This document shows positions 28,190 through 39,180 of a stretch of DNA of 64,000 bases, piece after piece. The position numbers and the translations under genes are program-made. The stretch's first letter is position 1. Every line of letters starts with the position of its first letter. This DNA comes from Isochrysis galbana (lineage: Eukaryota > Haptophyta > Isochrysidales > Isochrysidaceae), in NCBI GenBank assembly GCA_018136815.1, contig CM030933.1, forward strand, positions 6,921,137 through 6,985,136. Direction: 5' to 3'. Under the pieces are notes generated by a model. The model made no database searches. It saw nothing but the letters and a program-made list of their open reading frames with translations, and was not told where the DNA came from.

Positions 28190-28619
28190 AACTAAGTTTA
28201 TACTTGGTTGACCCATTGGGGGGGCACGAGCCCCCATCTGGCGGCCCCTGGAGGCACCTGGCTCCTGGAGGCCAGCTCAGGGGGCAGAGGAGGCTGGGGC
28301 TGGGCCCTGGCCTCCCCTGCCTGCCTCTCCCTCGCTGGCGCTCCTGAGCCTCTGGGGCCCCCAGTCTGCACCTGTCTGCCTGTCGACCAGGGGGGGAGGG
28401 GAGGTTGGAGCATTGGGCTGGCCACGACTGGCCAGGATGGGCGAATGGCGAATGGGGCGAGAGCCTGTGGGCAAGGGAGTGGGTCAGCAGGGCAGTGGCC
28501 TCCTGGCAAGCCATCAGGCATGCCAGGAGGATGGGTGGTTCCTCCCCCACGGCAGGGGAGGAGTGGAGAGAGAGGGGGGCTCGTGCCCCCCCATGGGTCA
28601 ACCAAGTATAAACTTAGTT
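28190..28619. mobile_element. R1 fold-back (two 5' ends in inverted orientation)
   Basis: Both ends carry the R1 5' tip in opposite orientation (AACTAAGTTTATACTTGG starting 28190; the inverse ending at 28619), each followed inward by the TGACCCAT-G-run-CACGAGC-C-run palindrome. The right 350 bp are the reverse complement of 36246-36605; the left 50-60 bp are a plus copy. The result is a 430-bp inverted repeat with arms of unequal length. It looks like a 5'-inverted ('twin-primed') or recombined R1. No flanking duplication was identified. Confidence 0.75.
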
Positions 28620-29000
28620 CCGGAGAACACTTGATACTAGTAGTACATACTTTTCCGTCTCCGTCGCTTCATTTAGAGATTTCCATCGCTGAATCTAACC
28701 CAATATCTTCAGATGTTTTTTAAGAGAAGTATTTTTTTCACAATTGCTATTGAGCCGTCTCGAATACCTTGATATTCTTAGTGCAGGCCGCCCTATCGAG
28801 GGGAGTGGGCCAAGATGGCCCTGGTGAGACGACCAACCCACCCTTGCCCGCTTGCGAGCTAGCCTCAGGCTTACGCCCAACGTCTTGATCACCGCGCCGC
28901 CGTTCGCCCAGCCACGTGGGGACACTGCCGGCAACGAGAGACATAGCGAAAAGAAAAAAGCCACGCAACCCGAGCACACGGAAGCTCAAAGAAGAACGCC
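28620..29000. other. Spacer with inverted R6 tip
   Basis: 28680-28745 contains CAATATCTTCAGATGTTTTTTAAG, the inverted R6 tip in a diverged form. No gene seen. Confidence 0.3.
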
Positions 29001-31990
29001 GAAAGAAGTAACTCGTCGGTAGTGATGCCCAGAAGAAAAAAGCAACGGCAACATTGGTCCGGCTGGCATGGGCACCTTATACCTGCGGGAGGCGAACGAA
29101 TGCAAGGTAAGGCATCAAGGCGAGGTGTCATGAAGCAGGGCCACGGAAGAATTTTGTGTTTAGATTGTCCCGTGTATGGTTTTCCTCCGCCTTCATCGCG
29201 CAAGCGGCTGACAGGAGGTTTGAGATATACAATGGTGCTGAAGGCCGCACAGCTTTCGCCGGGCTCAACAGCAATGATGTCGAATGTTAGCGTGCGAGCC
29301 ATACACCATGAGCTTGCCTTTCGGCAGGTGCCTCAGTACCACGCAGGGCTGTGTCCGGGGTTTCAATCCCGTCCATCAGTTCCATTCATATGGAGAAGGG
29401 TTGGGAGCATGTGCTCGTCCAGGGGCCAGAGTTAGTGAGACATTGGGTGTGCGGCGAGATGCTCCATATGGGGGTATCAGGGGCACCAAGTGCGCTAAGA
29501 CATCCAAGGAAGTGTTTGCCTTCATCGATGGCGGATTAGGCCATCGCTAAGGAAAGAACTGCGAATGTAAAGTCATCCTCATCGCGCCTTGATGCTCCCA
29601 GGGGAGAAGATGGAGGCAGTCGACCAGGGCGATCAAGGGGCTCGAGGATCAGCATACCTAGGTGATGAGGATCAAAGCTTGGACGTGGGTTGATTACCTC
29701 TACATCCTGCAAGGGTCAGGAAATCAAATTTTCAGTCAAGACGACGGTGAGGAGGATAGGTGATGAAGGAAAGGAGCAAGGTGCTGAGGGCGGCGCATTC
29801 GGAAAGGGCTATTCCTCAGCACGGGCTAGCTATGACAGGGATAACTGTAGAGAGCGATTCGTCACAATGCCCCACCCGGGCGATGACCGTCAAGTGAGAG
29901 CCTATGCGTGCAAGAGATGGCATACACCTGCGTTCGTCGAGACGACTGAGGTCTTGGGGCGACTGGGCGTCTGCGATAAGGGCGACACGACAGGGTTGAG
30001 GGATCGAACAACAAGAACGAACGTGGGTGTGAGTGTGGAGGTATGTACAAGGGTGAGTCGCGTCACTTGCTTCATCGACCATGGAACAGAGGGCCTTGGC
30101 TCGTGAGTCGAATGGCTCGGCCCCTGAAGTGCGTGTGCCGAGGCTACTCGGCTGCACGCTCACACGGCTGGTGGATGCGGCCAGTCGTCGTCGATGCTGC
30201 AAGCAGCTCCGACCACCACGGCGCAACCAGTTTGAGCGGAGCGCGATATTGAGCTCGGGTGCGGGAAAAGGCAGCGGAGCTAGTGAACGCGAGAGGGAAT
30301 GCCAAGTCTCAGCCCCGAAAGATGATTGAGAAGTGACCTCAGCGGCCATAGCCATCAGAGACACAGGAAGCTGAGTCATCACAGACTTGGGAGTCACACT
30401 GAAGACCATCAAGCATATGGTGGCTAACATACCTGCAAGCGCGGTGTGCAGGGGTAGAGGTGAGAAGACGGAAGGAATAAGGCGTTGGATCAACAGCACA
30501 CAATAATATGGGGCGCTACGGTCAGCATCAGAGCAGTTGGATTGGTATGTGTGTCTTCAGTCTGAATCAGAAGCAGAACTGAACATGGGTTATCCTCACG
30601 CGCTGCATAGCTGCGCAGGCAAGCACTGCGCTCAGGAAGCCACGATGATCAGTCGCCCTACGCCCCAGTACTGGCAAAGCCTGGAGCTGGGGTAGTCGAA
30701 TCATAGTCGATCATTTGGGGAAAGAAGTGTTGTCGTCCTTTCACCGTGGCTTCGCAAATTGTGGCACGGGGAGGCGAATGGTGTTGGGGGTGATCAGCTG
30801 CGTCACCTTTGTGGCATCATTGGGAAAGTGCCCGGCTCGACTGCTAGCCAAAAAATCGGTAAGGGGAATAAATCCTGCAACGGGGGCGGAAGATTGGCGA
30901 CCACGAGGGTCAGTGCAAGCGGGCAAATCGGTGTCGCACAAGACAGGTCAGGATGCAGTGATAGAAACACTGCAGCTGGTTTAAACGTGACATCAGTATG
31001 CGCTTCAACTAACTCGTCAATGCACATGTAAGTGCTTAGACTGAACGCCTAAATGAAGCGGTTGTGAGGTTGCTGGTGTGGTGAAGGAAGGTGAAGGGTG
31101 GTGAAGGGTGGAAGGACGAGCAGGCATCAGAAGAAAGAGAAGTCGTAAAAGGTTTGGTGGTCCCCAGCCCTATCAATAAAATTGAACCTGCGGCGGGTAA
31201 GACATTATATACCATGGCATCCCTTGCTTGCTCGTCCAGTGTGGGGGGGAGTTGTGGCCGACGTCGACTCGTGGACTCCAGGTCCCGCGCACCTGCTAAT
31301 ATCGAGTCCTCGTGAATCAAACGAGTTCAAAAACAAAATCAATCAGTCGCGCCTGCATTCAGATGGGGGGAGCGGTACAGAAGGGACGATGGGCTTGAAG
31401 ACAAGGAGCTGGGTGTCGGATGCAACTCCAGAGGTGGAAGCACAGAGAGCAGCCACCTCAACCATTGTGCATCACCTCACTGTGGCATGTCGCTGACGAC
31501 CCCGAAAAGGCAAGGGGAAGGCCCCAGCAGGGAGATACCGAATGCGCGTCGGGAGGCCGGAAACACGCCTAGCGGGGTGCGCACCATTGGGAGAAGATGA
31601 AATCGTGTCCGAGCGGAGAGCTCTCATGGTCAAAAGTGTACAGGACCTGCGACAGCAGCAAGATGGTGGGGCGGGATTGAATTTCCGACACTCGAAACAT
31701 CCGGACACCGAGGGCATGGGCGCACGGAAACCAGTGTGTCTGGTTCACTATTCCACTCTTGATTTTGGAAACAGAAATGTAATTTCTGGCTCACTGCCCA
31801 AGAGTGGGGGCGCTGAGCAGACAAGAGGGGGATAAGTCACCTGATCTGTGACGGCCATTAGCAAGATTCAGAGGGGAAATGACGTGGCCCACATGCCATT
31901 GTAGCGCTCCTGAGGGGTGGCAAGAGTTGGGGGAAGATCAGGATCGATGAGAGTGGGCTAGCCAAACGCACAGAGCATCCACACGTGGCC
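29001..31990. other. About 3 kb with no convincing gene
   Basis: Composition is even (no long runs), unlike surrounding repeats. Both strands carry frames of 60-227 codons (longest: minus 30499-29816) but none shows a domain, and none joins convincingly through GT-AG introns. A minus segment at 31710-31640 has a Cys cluster (G-C-F-E-C-R-K-F-N) that could be a zinc knuckle. I suspect an old decayed retroelement or a non-coding locus; I cannot decide. Confidence 0.3.
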
Positions 31991-32420
31991 ATCGGAGTAA
32001 CTATGACATGTTGCAACCTCAGCGGGGCGCGTGGCCACCTGGCTTGCGAATGAGGGGTCGTCACGCGGCCACGTACACCACGCGGCTAACGCGCACGCGG
32101 ACCATGTCGCGCAGCCGGCCGGGGAGGGGAAGGGGGGGAGGGAGGGAAGGGGGGTAGGGAGGGGCGCGCACCCACTGGCCGGAGGGAGGGGGGGCGACGA
32201 GCGAGGGCGAAGGGCGCGCGCGCGGGGGGGGGGAGAAGGGGGGGGGGGGGGGGGGGGGGGGGGAGGGCGGGGCACGAGGCCCCCGAGGCGGGAGCGGCGA
32301 CGGCGGGAGCAAGGGGGGGGGGTCGACGATGGTAGCTTCTACAGGAGGCCCCCCCCGAAGTTTAAAACAGAACCCCCACACTCCCGCCCCCCCTCCGCGC
32401 GGGGGGAAGGCCGCTCGCAG
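31991..32420 (+). repeat. G-rich low-complexity block
   Basis: Plus strand is dominated by GGGGA and G-runs, with about 30 nearly uninterrupted G at 32229-32262. It lies 0.7-1.1 kb upstream of the SLC17 gene. Long open frames across it are artefacts of composition. Confidence 0.75.
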
Positions 32421-32604
32421 GCGCCAAGGAGAGGGAAGGAACCAAAAGAGAAGTATCATAGTGGTTTGGTTCTCTCTCTCTCTTCTCGTCTTCTCCTATT
32501 TTTGGATGTTGGGCTTTCTGATGTACGAGTAAAATTGTGTATGCCGAGAGGTGAATCATGTGAGGTCGTCGCCATAGCCTCTCTCCTTCTCTCTCTCTCG
32601 GAAT

Positions 32605-32632
32605 CTTCTGAGAGAGAGAGAGAGAGAGAGAT
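32605..32632 (+). repeat. (GA)n microsatellite
   Basis: About 10 GAGA units in a CTCTCTC...GAGAGAG fold-back: 32580-32600 is CT-rich and 32605-32632 GA-rich, so the pair can form a hairpin. Confidence 0.75.
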
Positions 32633-32799
32633 CCGGTGCGGGAGGATGCTGTGGCGGGGCGGGCGGGGGCCGCTCTCGGTGAGGAAGAAAAGGAGAAGAA
32701 CAGCTGAAGGAGGAGAAAGAGAAGGAAGCGAGAGCGAGGCATCTCTCAAATAGTAGGGAGAAAAAAGGCGCGCGTGCGTGGGAGAGAGAAGAAACGAAC

Positions 32800-33060
32800 T
32801 CCCCGTCCGATCGACTTCTTCTCTCTTTGTTTGCCTTCTTCTTGCCCTCTCTCTCTCCCCCTCTAGAGTAGAGTCTAATCCTTGGAGCTCGCGTCACAGG
32901 AGTACACTCACTCTCCTCCCCTTTTCCCTCTCTACTTTACGAATCTCTCTCCTCTCTTCCTCTCTCTCTCCTCTCTCCCTTCTCCTCTCGTCTCTCTCGT
33001 CTCTCCCCCACATCTCCTGCCCTTCCCTCCCTCTCCCACATCTCTGCCGCCCCACTTCTC
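32800..33060 (+). promoter_or_regulatory. Pyrimidine-rich leader of SLC17 gene
   Basis: About 250 bases of CTCTCTCC, TCTTCTTCTC and CCCTCTCTAC words on the coding strand, ending 40 bases before the start codon. Same style as at 18401-18535. Confidence 0.4.
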
Positions 33061-33102
33061 GCCCTTGTGCTCGTCCTGCCCTTCCCCTGCCTTTGTATCA
33101 CC

Positions 33103-34891
33103 ATGCGCTCAGCCGCGCTTGTGCTGCTAGTGGCGGGCGCGTGGGTGGCGCACGCATTAGCACCGCCGCACGTCCGCCCGCCCGCCATCCGCACTCCCCG
33201 CCTCGCTCTGCCCTTTGCCAAGCTCGACCTGCGTGAGTCTCCCACCATTCCGGCTGAGCTGAGCGAGTCAACAAAGCTCTCTGAACCCCCCACGATGGTG
33301 GCGCCTTGGCTCGCGTCCGGACTGCCTGTGCTCGCGCTCTGCTGCATCATCGCCGCAATCTGCTCCCTCGACCGCGTCGTTATGTCCGTCGCCATATTGC
33401 CCATGGGGGAGCAGTACGGCTACTCTGACTCGACCCGCGGCCTCATCGCGTCTGCCTTCTCATTCGGCTACTTCCTCGGGCTGGGCCCGGCGGGGCTAGC
33501 CTCATCGTCCACCTCACCCAAGGCGGTGCTCGGTGCCGGCCTGGTCATCTGGAGTCTGGCGCAAGCCGTGACGCCTGCCGTTGCCGAGGTGGGAATGGCG
33601 CCGCTCCTCTTTGCGCGCGCGATGATGGGGATCGGCGAGGCAGCTGCGATCCCTTCGCTGCAGGTCATCGCGGCCAACTTCGTACCCGCATCCTCCCGCT
33701 CCAAGTTCTGGGGAGTACTCACCGCCTGTCTCTCGCTTGGCACCATTACCGCCTACTCGTTCACTCCCCCCATCGTCACCAATCTCGGGTGGCCCAGTGC
33801 CTTCGAAATCTTTGGCGTCGTCGGCCTCTTCGTTGCGCTCTTCTGGGCGCTCTTGGGTGCCGACCTGCCCATGACGACGGCTGGTGCAAGCACTGGAATC
33901 CGTAAGCCCAGTGAGCTGGCAGCGGCCACGGGAAAGCCGGAGGGGACCGAGGTAGACATGGAGAACGAGGAGGTGCCATGGGGAGAGATGGCATCATCAC
34001 GCCCTGTCTGGGCCTTGTGCGCAGCACATGCCTCCTCTAACTTCTTCTTGTACTTTGCTCTCTCATGGCTCCCCACCTATTTTGCATGTGTGTTCCCACC
34101 CCCACCGTTCCACGCGACGAGGCCTCACTAGTTATGCGCGCAGCTGCTACGCGAGGACCATCTTCTACATGCTGTCACCTATGGGGTGCACATCGCTCAT
34201 GACTTCTCTTGTCCCAACCCCGCCCCACCAGATCAATTCGACTTAAGCACTGCCGATGCCGCCTCTGCTGCACAGCTCCCCTTCGTGGCTGCAGCTGTCG
34301 CGTCCCTATGTGCGGGCACCGTGTGTGACGCTCTTGTGGAACGCCAACTGCTCGAACTCACTACGGCGCGTAAACTCATGCAGGGCATCGCGTGCTTGGG
34401 TCCAGCCTCATGTGTCCTGGCGCTTGCAGCTGGAGGCGCTTCCAGCAGAGACAGCGCAGAGCTCATCTTTGTCTTCGCACTCTTTTGCCAAGTACGTGTG
34501 CACTGTGCATGCGGCTCTCGCACACCAAAGACTAGCGCATCGTTTCTCTCTCGTCCGATGCTCACGCACTAGCTCACCGCGTGCGGCTCGACTGCCGTCT
34601 CGCTTCCTATTGGCTTTACTGACATCGCCCCTTCACGCTATGTAGGCTTGCTCGTCGGCGGGATTCGGGTGTGCGGCACAAGATATTTCGCGCCGATATG
34701 CGGCGCTCTTGTATGGTGCCACTTCTGCAGTTGCTGTCATCTCGGGGGCGTTTGGTCAGTATCTCACGGGCGCCATTTTGGATGCCACGGGGCGAGATTT
34801 CACCTCTATTTTTTTACTCACGGCTGTGGTGGAGCTGCTGGGGTTCTGCGCATTCACAGCGTGGTGGAACTCTGAGCGGACCTTTGACTGA
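33103..34891 (+). CDS. SLC17/ANTR-type major facilitator anion transporter (3 exons)
   Basis: Exons 33103-34087, 34232-34491, 34646-34891, with introns GTGTGT...ACCAG (144 nt) and GTACGT...TGTAG (154 nt). Joins are in frame, giving 496 residues. The ATG at 33103 opens a signal-peptide-like start (MRSAALVLLVAGAWVAHALA), followed by a basic, Pro-rich stretch that could be a plastid transit region. MFS features follow: a first helix with S-L-D-R-V-V-M-S-V-A, the Y-G-Y-S-x-S-T-x-G-L-I-x-S-A-F-x-x-G-Y motif, and R-x-x-M-G-I-G-E-A. The last exon has GFG-x-x-x-Q-D-I-S-R-R-Y-A, Y-G-A-T-S and Y-L-T-G-x-I-L-D-x-T-G-R-D-F, as in plant ANTR/PHT4 and animal SLC17 phosphate/organic-anion carriers. A hydrophilic acidic loop (~265-295) sits between the two six-helix halves. 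Substrate is unproven; plastid envelope is inferred. Confidence 0.85.
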
Positions 34892-35519
34892 TCCTCACCC
34901 ATCATTCCAGCTCCGTGTTACACGAAGACGTCAACGCGTCTCTTTCTGCACATCTTTCTCGTCCCCAAGGCACCCTATAAGAGCACATGAGCTTAACGCG
35001 GTGTGCTCGGAGGCTTGCCGACGGAGGTGCCTGGGTGCACTCGATCACATCGGCCAATCACGGCGACAACCACGCACTCTCACCCTCCTCAATTGCCGGG
35101 GGTGCTTGGGCTAGAAGCGGCCACGTTCCCTGGCGTAATGTCATCATGATTCGGCTAGAAATGCCGCTCTGGACCCGAGAAGCTCTCGAGCTGAGAGGGA
35201 GCGACCCCACAAAACGTTGGTTGGGTCTATTACTCCTTACGACCCTTGGTTCTCGCGGCCATTCGGGAATCGTGGCCATCGGGAATCATAGCCATCAATC
35301 GGGCCGGGCCGCTATTGCTTAGGCCGGTCATTGTTTCGGCGCGTCAAGAGGTATGTTGTTGCGTCGGTTTGAGAGCGTACCGTGGTAAGCCTACGCCTGC
35401 CTACGTACATTGTGTATGCATCGTCGTCGTGTGCTATTGTATATTGTATGTCCTTGACTCACTCATACATATCGCGACGGAGAATTTATGTTTGCTACTC
35501 GCTCAAACATATCGCGGTG
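34892..35519. other. 3' flank of SLC17 gene
   Basis: No gene recognised. 35290-35520 is A/T-richer with TATCGC words. Confidence 0.3.
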
Positions 35520-35960
35520 CCAACTAAGTTTATACTTATGGAGTTCGGCATGGGGGGGCGCCTCGCGCGCTCCCTCTCAGGCTCCAACTCCCCTCCGGGG
35601 GAGCTGTCGGTCACCCCCACGCTCTGCCACTTCGGCTGGGCACTCATTAACACCACCCAACCCCCCACTGGTCGCAAGCCGCACTCCCACGCCCGCGCTA
35701 GGCCTGCCCTCGAGTTGACTCCACCGCCAATCCCTGCATCGCCAGGCTGTGCCAGTCATGGAACTCTGGGCGGCACCCATGGCCGGCGAGGCGAGCGGCG
35801 TGGGAGAGGCAGGGGGGACCAAGGGTTGAGCCCTGGCCTCCACTGCACTGCCCCCTGAGCTGCCTCTGCCGGCCCTCTATCGCATTCATCCTAGATGATG
35901 CGATTTCCAGGCTCTCATTTCCAGGTCCTTTGCCGTGCGGCCACACGGTGAAGCTCAGGT
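35520..35960 (+). repeat. R7 repeat copy
   Basis: Starts like R1 (CAACTAAGTTTATACTT) but diverges to GCATGGGGGGGCGCCTCGCG, CTCCAACTCCCCTCCGGGGG, TCTGCCACTTCGGCTGGGC and ACACCACCCAACCCCC. Related: 39614-39652 plus 41991-42130 (split), and a fragment at 36055-36135. The shared tip links R7 to R1. Confidence 0.6.
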
Positions 35961-36054
35961 ACTTCTAGGTTGGTAGGGTTCGTCCCTAGCGGCCTAGAAT
36001 TCGAGTTCTCGAACCTATCTATTGTTAAAATAGGGGGCAATGGGGGCGCTCTGC

Positions 36055-36180
36055 GCCCCCCTACACCGGGCACTAACTTCCCTCCGGGGGGGCCCGTCAG
36101 TCACTCTCACGCCCTGCCTCTTGGCGCCAAAGCGCCGCGCTAACCGCCGGTGCTGCTCGCGACGGAGCGGCTCAGAGCCC
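36055..36180 (+). repeat. R7-related fragment
   Basis: CTAACTTCCCTCCGGGGGGG, CCGTCAGTCACTCTCACGCC and CTGCCTCTTGGCG match R7 and the first part of R3 in order. Confidence 0.45.
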
Positions 36181-36229
36181 TCCGGTCACGCTCGACTCAA
36201 CACCCTCCAGGAGCCCTGACGAGAGGATC

Positions 36230-37022
36230 TGTGAGAGCAAGCGCCAACTAAGTTTATACTTGGTTGACCCATGGGGGGGCACGAGCCCCCCCCTCTCTCC
36301 ACTCCTCCCCTGCCATGGGGGAGGAACCACCCATCCTCCTGGCACGCCTGATGGCTTGCCAGGAGCCCACTGCCCTACTGACCAACTCCCTTCCCCACAG
36401 GCTTGCCCCATTCGCCCATCCTGGCCCCTAGTGACCAGCCCATCGCTCCAACCCCCCCTTCCCCCCTGGTCGACAGGCAGACAGGTGCAGATTGGGGGCC
36501 CCTGAGGCTCAGGAGCGCCAGCGAGGGAGAGGCAGGGGAGGCCAGGGCCCAGCCCCAGCCTCCTCTGCCCCCTGAGCTGGCCTCCAGGAGCCTCCAGGGG
36601 CCGCCACAGGACAGCTGGCAGCTGGAGGCCTGCCGCAGGCGCGCCATCGCGCGTGCCTGCAGGAGAGGGGAGAGAGAGCCCGGAGAAGGGGGTGGGCGGA
36701 GCGAGAGCTCCGCTCACCGGAAAATAGGTAAGTCCCGCACCTGTTTACAGGATAAGTCGGGGCTGAGGCCGCCGCCCACTCGGAGACACAGGAGGAAGGG
36801 GGGGAATGATCACCGGGGGGAGGCGCGGGCCACCGGACCATATCTAAGCCCTTCACCCCTACCCCCCTAGTAGTGCACGGGGGGAGTCGCCTTATGGCGG
36901 GGGGAGAAGGGCCGGGGGAGTGGGGGTGTAGAAAGTTCTCCTACGTAAGTAGAAAGTAGAGGGTCCACGGCCGCGGGTGCGGTGAGACTATTAAAAGGTT
37001 TATTATTGTGAGAGCAAGCGCC
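36230..37022 (+). mobile_element. R1 retroposon, full copy with 16-bp target duplication
   Basis: TGTGAGAGCAAGCGCC is found at 36230-36245 and 37007-37022, enclosing 761 bp (36246-37006). Order: hairpin tip; CCATGG-G-run-CACGAGC-C-run; TGCCATGGGGGAGGAACCAC; CGACAGGCAGACAGGTGCAG; GAGCGCCAGCGAGGGAGAGG; GTAAGTCCCGCACCTGTTTA; CACCGGACCATATCTAAGCC; GTAGTGCACGGGGGGAGTCG; a duplicated GTAGAAAGT unit; then an A/T-rich end (ATTAAAAGGTTTATTAT). This is the best reference copy in the window. No protein is encoded, so it behaves like a SINE-type passenger. Confidence 0.92.
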
Positions 37023-37440
37023 GTGGCGCGCGCGCATGGCGATGCGCCCTTGATACCGATACCGCTCTAACACCTGCATCGCCAAGCATGGCGAGAGCAC
37101 CCAGACGACTAAAACTAAAAACTAAAAAGTAAAAGGTGTGTGTTGTGCCCGATTAATTATGGTAGTGGTAAGTAATAAGTAAGTGGGGTTGATTAGGACA
37201 CATTGCGTGTGCACATAACACATAACATCATACATTTAGCTATTATTCCCCCACAATAATCGTCCACGCCATTTGCCAAGAGAGTTATAACGTGAAAAAT
37301 GAACATTGTACATTGTTCGGTAAGTCCGACGGTAAGTAACGATATATGGATATGGCGATTGAATCGTGCATTGCGTTGCAGCATTGGCATTGGAACTGGG
37401 CTTGCTTACGGGTGGCTAACGAATTGGAATCTTACTCCTA
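37023..37440. other. Spacer, A/T-richer
   Basis: Contains AACTAAAAACTAAAAAGTAA (37110-37130) and a diverged GTGGGGTTGATTAGGAC word like the R3 end. No gene. Confidence 0.3.
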
Positions 37441-37530
37441 CTATTACTACTACACTACTATTAGCTATTAGCTATTAGTAGTATTAGCTATTAGCATTAG
37501 CTGTAGCTTTATTATTACTACTACTACTAT
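37425..37530 (+). repeat. Trinucleotide-like tandem words (TTA/CTA)
   Basis: Imperfect arrays of ACTACT, TTAGCTA and TTATTACTACTACT units. Replication slippage region, A/T-rich compared with neighbours. Confidence 0.75.
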
Positions 37531-37980
37531 CCATATCAACATATGGATATCACCAAACAATCATCTTCATCTTCATCACCACTATCATCACAACGAGCAA
37601 CACAAGAAACAGCGAATCAACACGCGCGCGCATCATCCACATAACGAATCACACGCCACCAGCGGAGCCTAAGTGTTGAAAGCCATGATTCTCACGGCAA
37701 CAACACATCAACCGTGCCAGACACGTGGACGGGCACAAGCACACGCATGCCTACACATGCCGTCGAGTGGCTGCCCGAGTGATGAAGGCCATAATAATCT
37801 AGTACTACAATGCACATGCACATGGACAATTAAAATTGCGCCCAAATAAAGCGTCGTAGGCATACATGACACAAAGGTCGAGAGGAATAGATGGTCGGGC
37901 TGTAGGAAGCCGTGGGGCTACAGGACGAAAGCCTTGCTTTCTAAGAAGCACGACGACACAGGCTGAAATAGATCGCCCAG
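37531..37980. other. 3' flank of the Trp-repeat gene
   Basis: Starts with CATCTTCATCTTCATCA-type words; otherwise no motif or gene. Confidence 0.3.
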
Positions 37981-39180
37981 TCAGGCATGGATTGTCGAGT
38001 TGTGGTGAGCCGTGAGTCCGGCACACCGGCGTCTGCCATGGCGTGGTTCTGGCAGGAAGGACCTTTCTATCTTCTTGTACATGTCATGCTCTTGCTCATT
38101 GCGCTCCTTGACCACTCCCATAGTTGGCATGCTCTGACTAATGGTCATTCCCCTGCGTATCGGCTCCGTTATGTCCGTGGAGAGGATACGAAAGTCCACG
38201 TTGCTTGGAGGCGGAATTCGTCCCATCTCATTCTTGAAAGTCTTGACGGGGCTTCCAGCGGGTTTGGCAGGAGACTCTAGCGACCATCTCCAACTATCGG
38301 AGTGAGATTGGTGCCGAGGCGGCGCCGCTTGAGACGAACCAACGCTCTCGAATTCGCGTCTAAATTGCTGCTGAGGAGCCGAAAGGGCACTGGACGTCGA
38401 CGGCGTGCTCTTCATCGATTCGACGCGCTCTTGGGCTCCCTGCTGACGTGCACGCGTTGGCAAGGGTGGCCAAGTTGGCGATACCTCACCCATTCGCCAG
38501 TCAACCAAGCGAGTCGAGCGCTGTGAGCTTGATGTACCCATGCCACTGAGGGGCCCCGAAAAGGATGGTTCACCCGGGGGATTGTGCATGTGCTTGACGG
38601 ATATATGTTCTTGAGACCGCTGCTGAGCAGGGCCCAACTCGAACCCATTTGATAGGTGAACATCATGCGAACGCCTCCACTGCGAATTCGGTGACGGCTT
38701 CAAGCCGTTACGCTCACCGCCGACGAGTGGCATCGGGCCCTCATCTAAGACTCTCCAGTCGCCGCTGCTCTTCGGCTGCACCGGCACCGATGGGCTGAGC
38801 TCGCAGCCCCCCGAGGCAATGTGCACCGGGTCTCCACGGCGCCACGAGCTGTCGGTGTGAGCTGGCCGCTGCCGTGCCCGCTGTCGCGGCTCATTTGGCT
38901 TGAGGTCGAATCCCATGGGAGCTGTGTCGCCCATACGCCAGCCACTGGAGACCTTCGTGGACTGGTTCCTGTCTTGGAGGGTACCCATCCCATCAATGGT
39001 GACAGCACCCTGCTCGCCCTTGCGCCAGTCGCTCTGCAAGCCATTGGTCGCGATGGGCTGGCGGGCGAAGGTGGCGGGCGCTACGGTTGAGTGCCAGCTG
39101 CCCGAGCCGGGCGCGTCGTGCCAGCCCTCGTTGCCGTGCTTCCACACGGGCGTGAGCTTCCACCGCTCGCGGCCCTCCAT
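37981..39180 (-). CDS. Trp-repeat protein of unknown function (399 aa)
   Basis: Single frame from the ATG at 39180. It carries at least seven copies of a loosely spaced unit built around W-[RK]-x-[GS] with an acidic or polar follower: W13, W52, W81, W113, W142, W168, W228 and about W297. Spacing is close to 30 residues for W52-W168. Typical cores are DWRKGEQG, GWRMGDTAPMGF, SWRRGDPVHIA and DWRVLDEGPMPL. Between repeats it is Ser/Pro/Gln-rich and basic, so largely disordered, with no membrane or signal segment. The C-terminal 100 residues have no repeat and end in a less convincing tail after a possible splice donor (GTGTGC), so the true end may differ. I do not recognise the family. A scaffold or cytoskeleton role would suit a repeat of this kind but is only a guess. 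Confidence 0.6.
   Translation of the reverse strand: MEGRERWKLTPVWKHGNEGWHDAPGSGSWHSTVAPATFARQPIATNGLQSDWRKGEQGAVTIDGMGTLQDRNQSTKVSSGWRMGDTAPMGFDLKPNEPRQRARQRPAHTDSSWRRGDPVHIASGGCELSPSVPVQPKSSGDWRVLDEGPMPLVGGERNGLKPSPNSQWRRSHDVHLSNGFELGPAQQRSQEHISVKHMHNPPGEPSFSGPLSGMGTSSSQRSTRLVDWRMGEVSPTWPPLPTRARQQGAQERVESMKSTPSTSSALSAPQQQFRREFESVGSSQAAPPRHQSHSDSWRWSLESPAKPAGSPVKTFKNEMGRIPPPSNVDFRILSTDITEPIRRGMTISQSMPTMGVVKERNEQEHDMYKKIERSFLPEPRHGRRRCAGLTAHHNSTIHA

Noticed and set aside
29355-29380. GGGGTTTCAATCCCGTCC as the T-arm of a tRNA gene.
   Set aside because: No matching acceptor stem, D-arm or anticodon arm around it.
29816-30499. A 227-codon minus frame.
   Set aside because: No domain, no start context; kept only as part of an unexplained region.
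32031-32753. A 240-codon plus frame upstream of SLC17.
   Set aside because: Gly/Arg/Glu low complexity across G-runs and a GA microsatellite.
37425-37530. TTAGCTA array as a CRISPR or regulatory array.
   Set aside because: No constant repeat/spacer length; typical slippage repeat.
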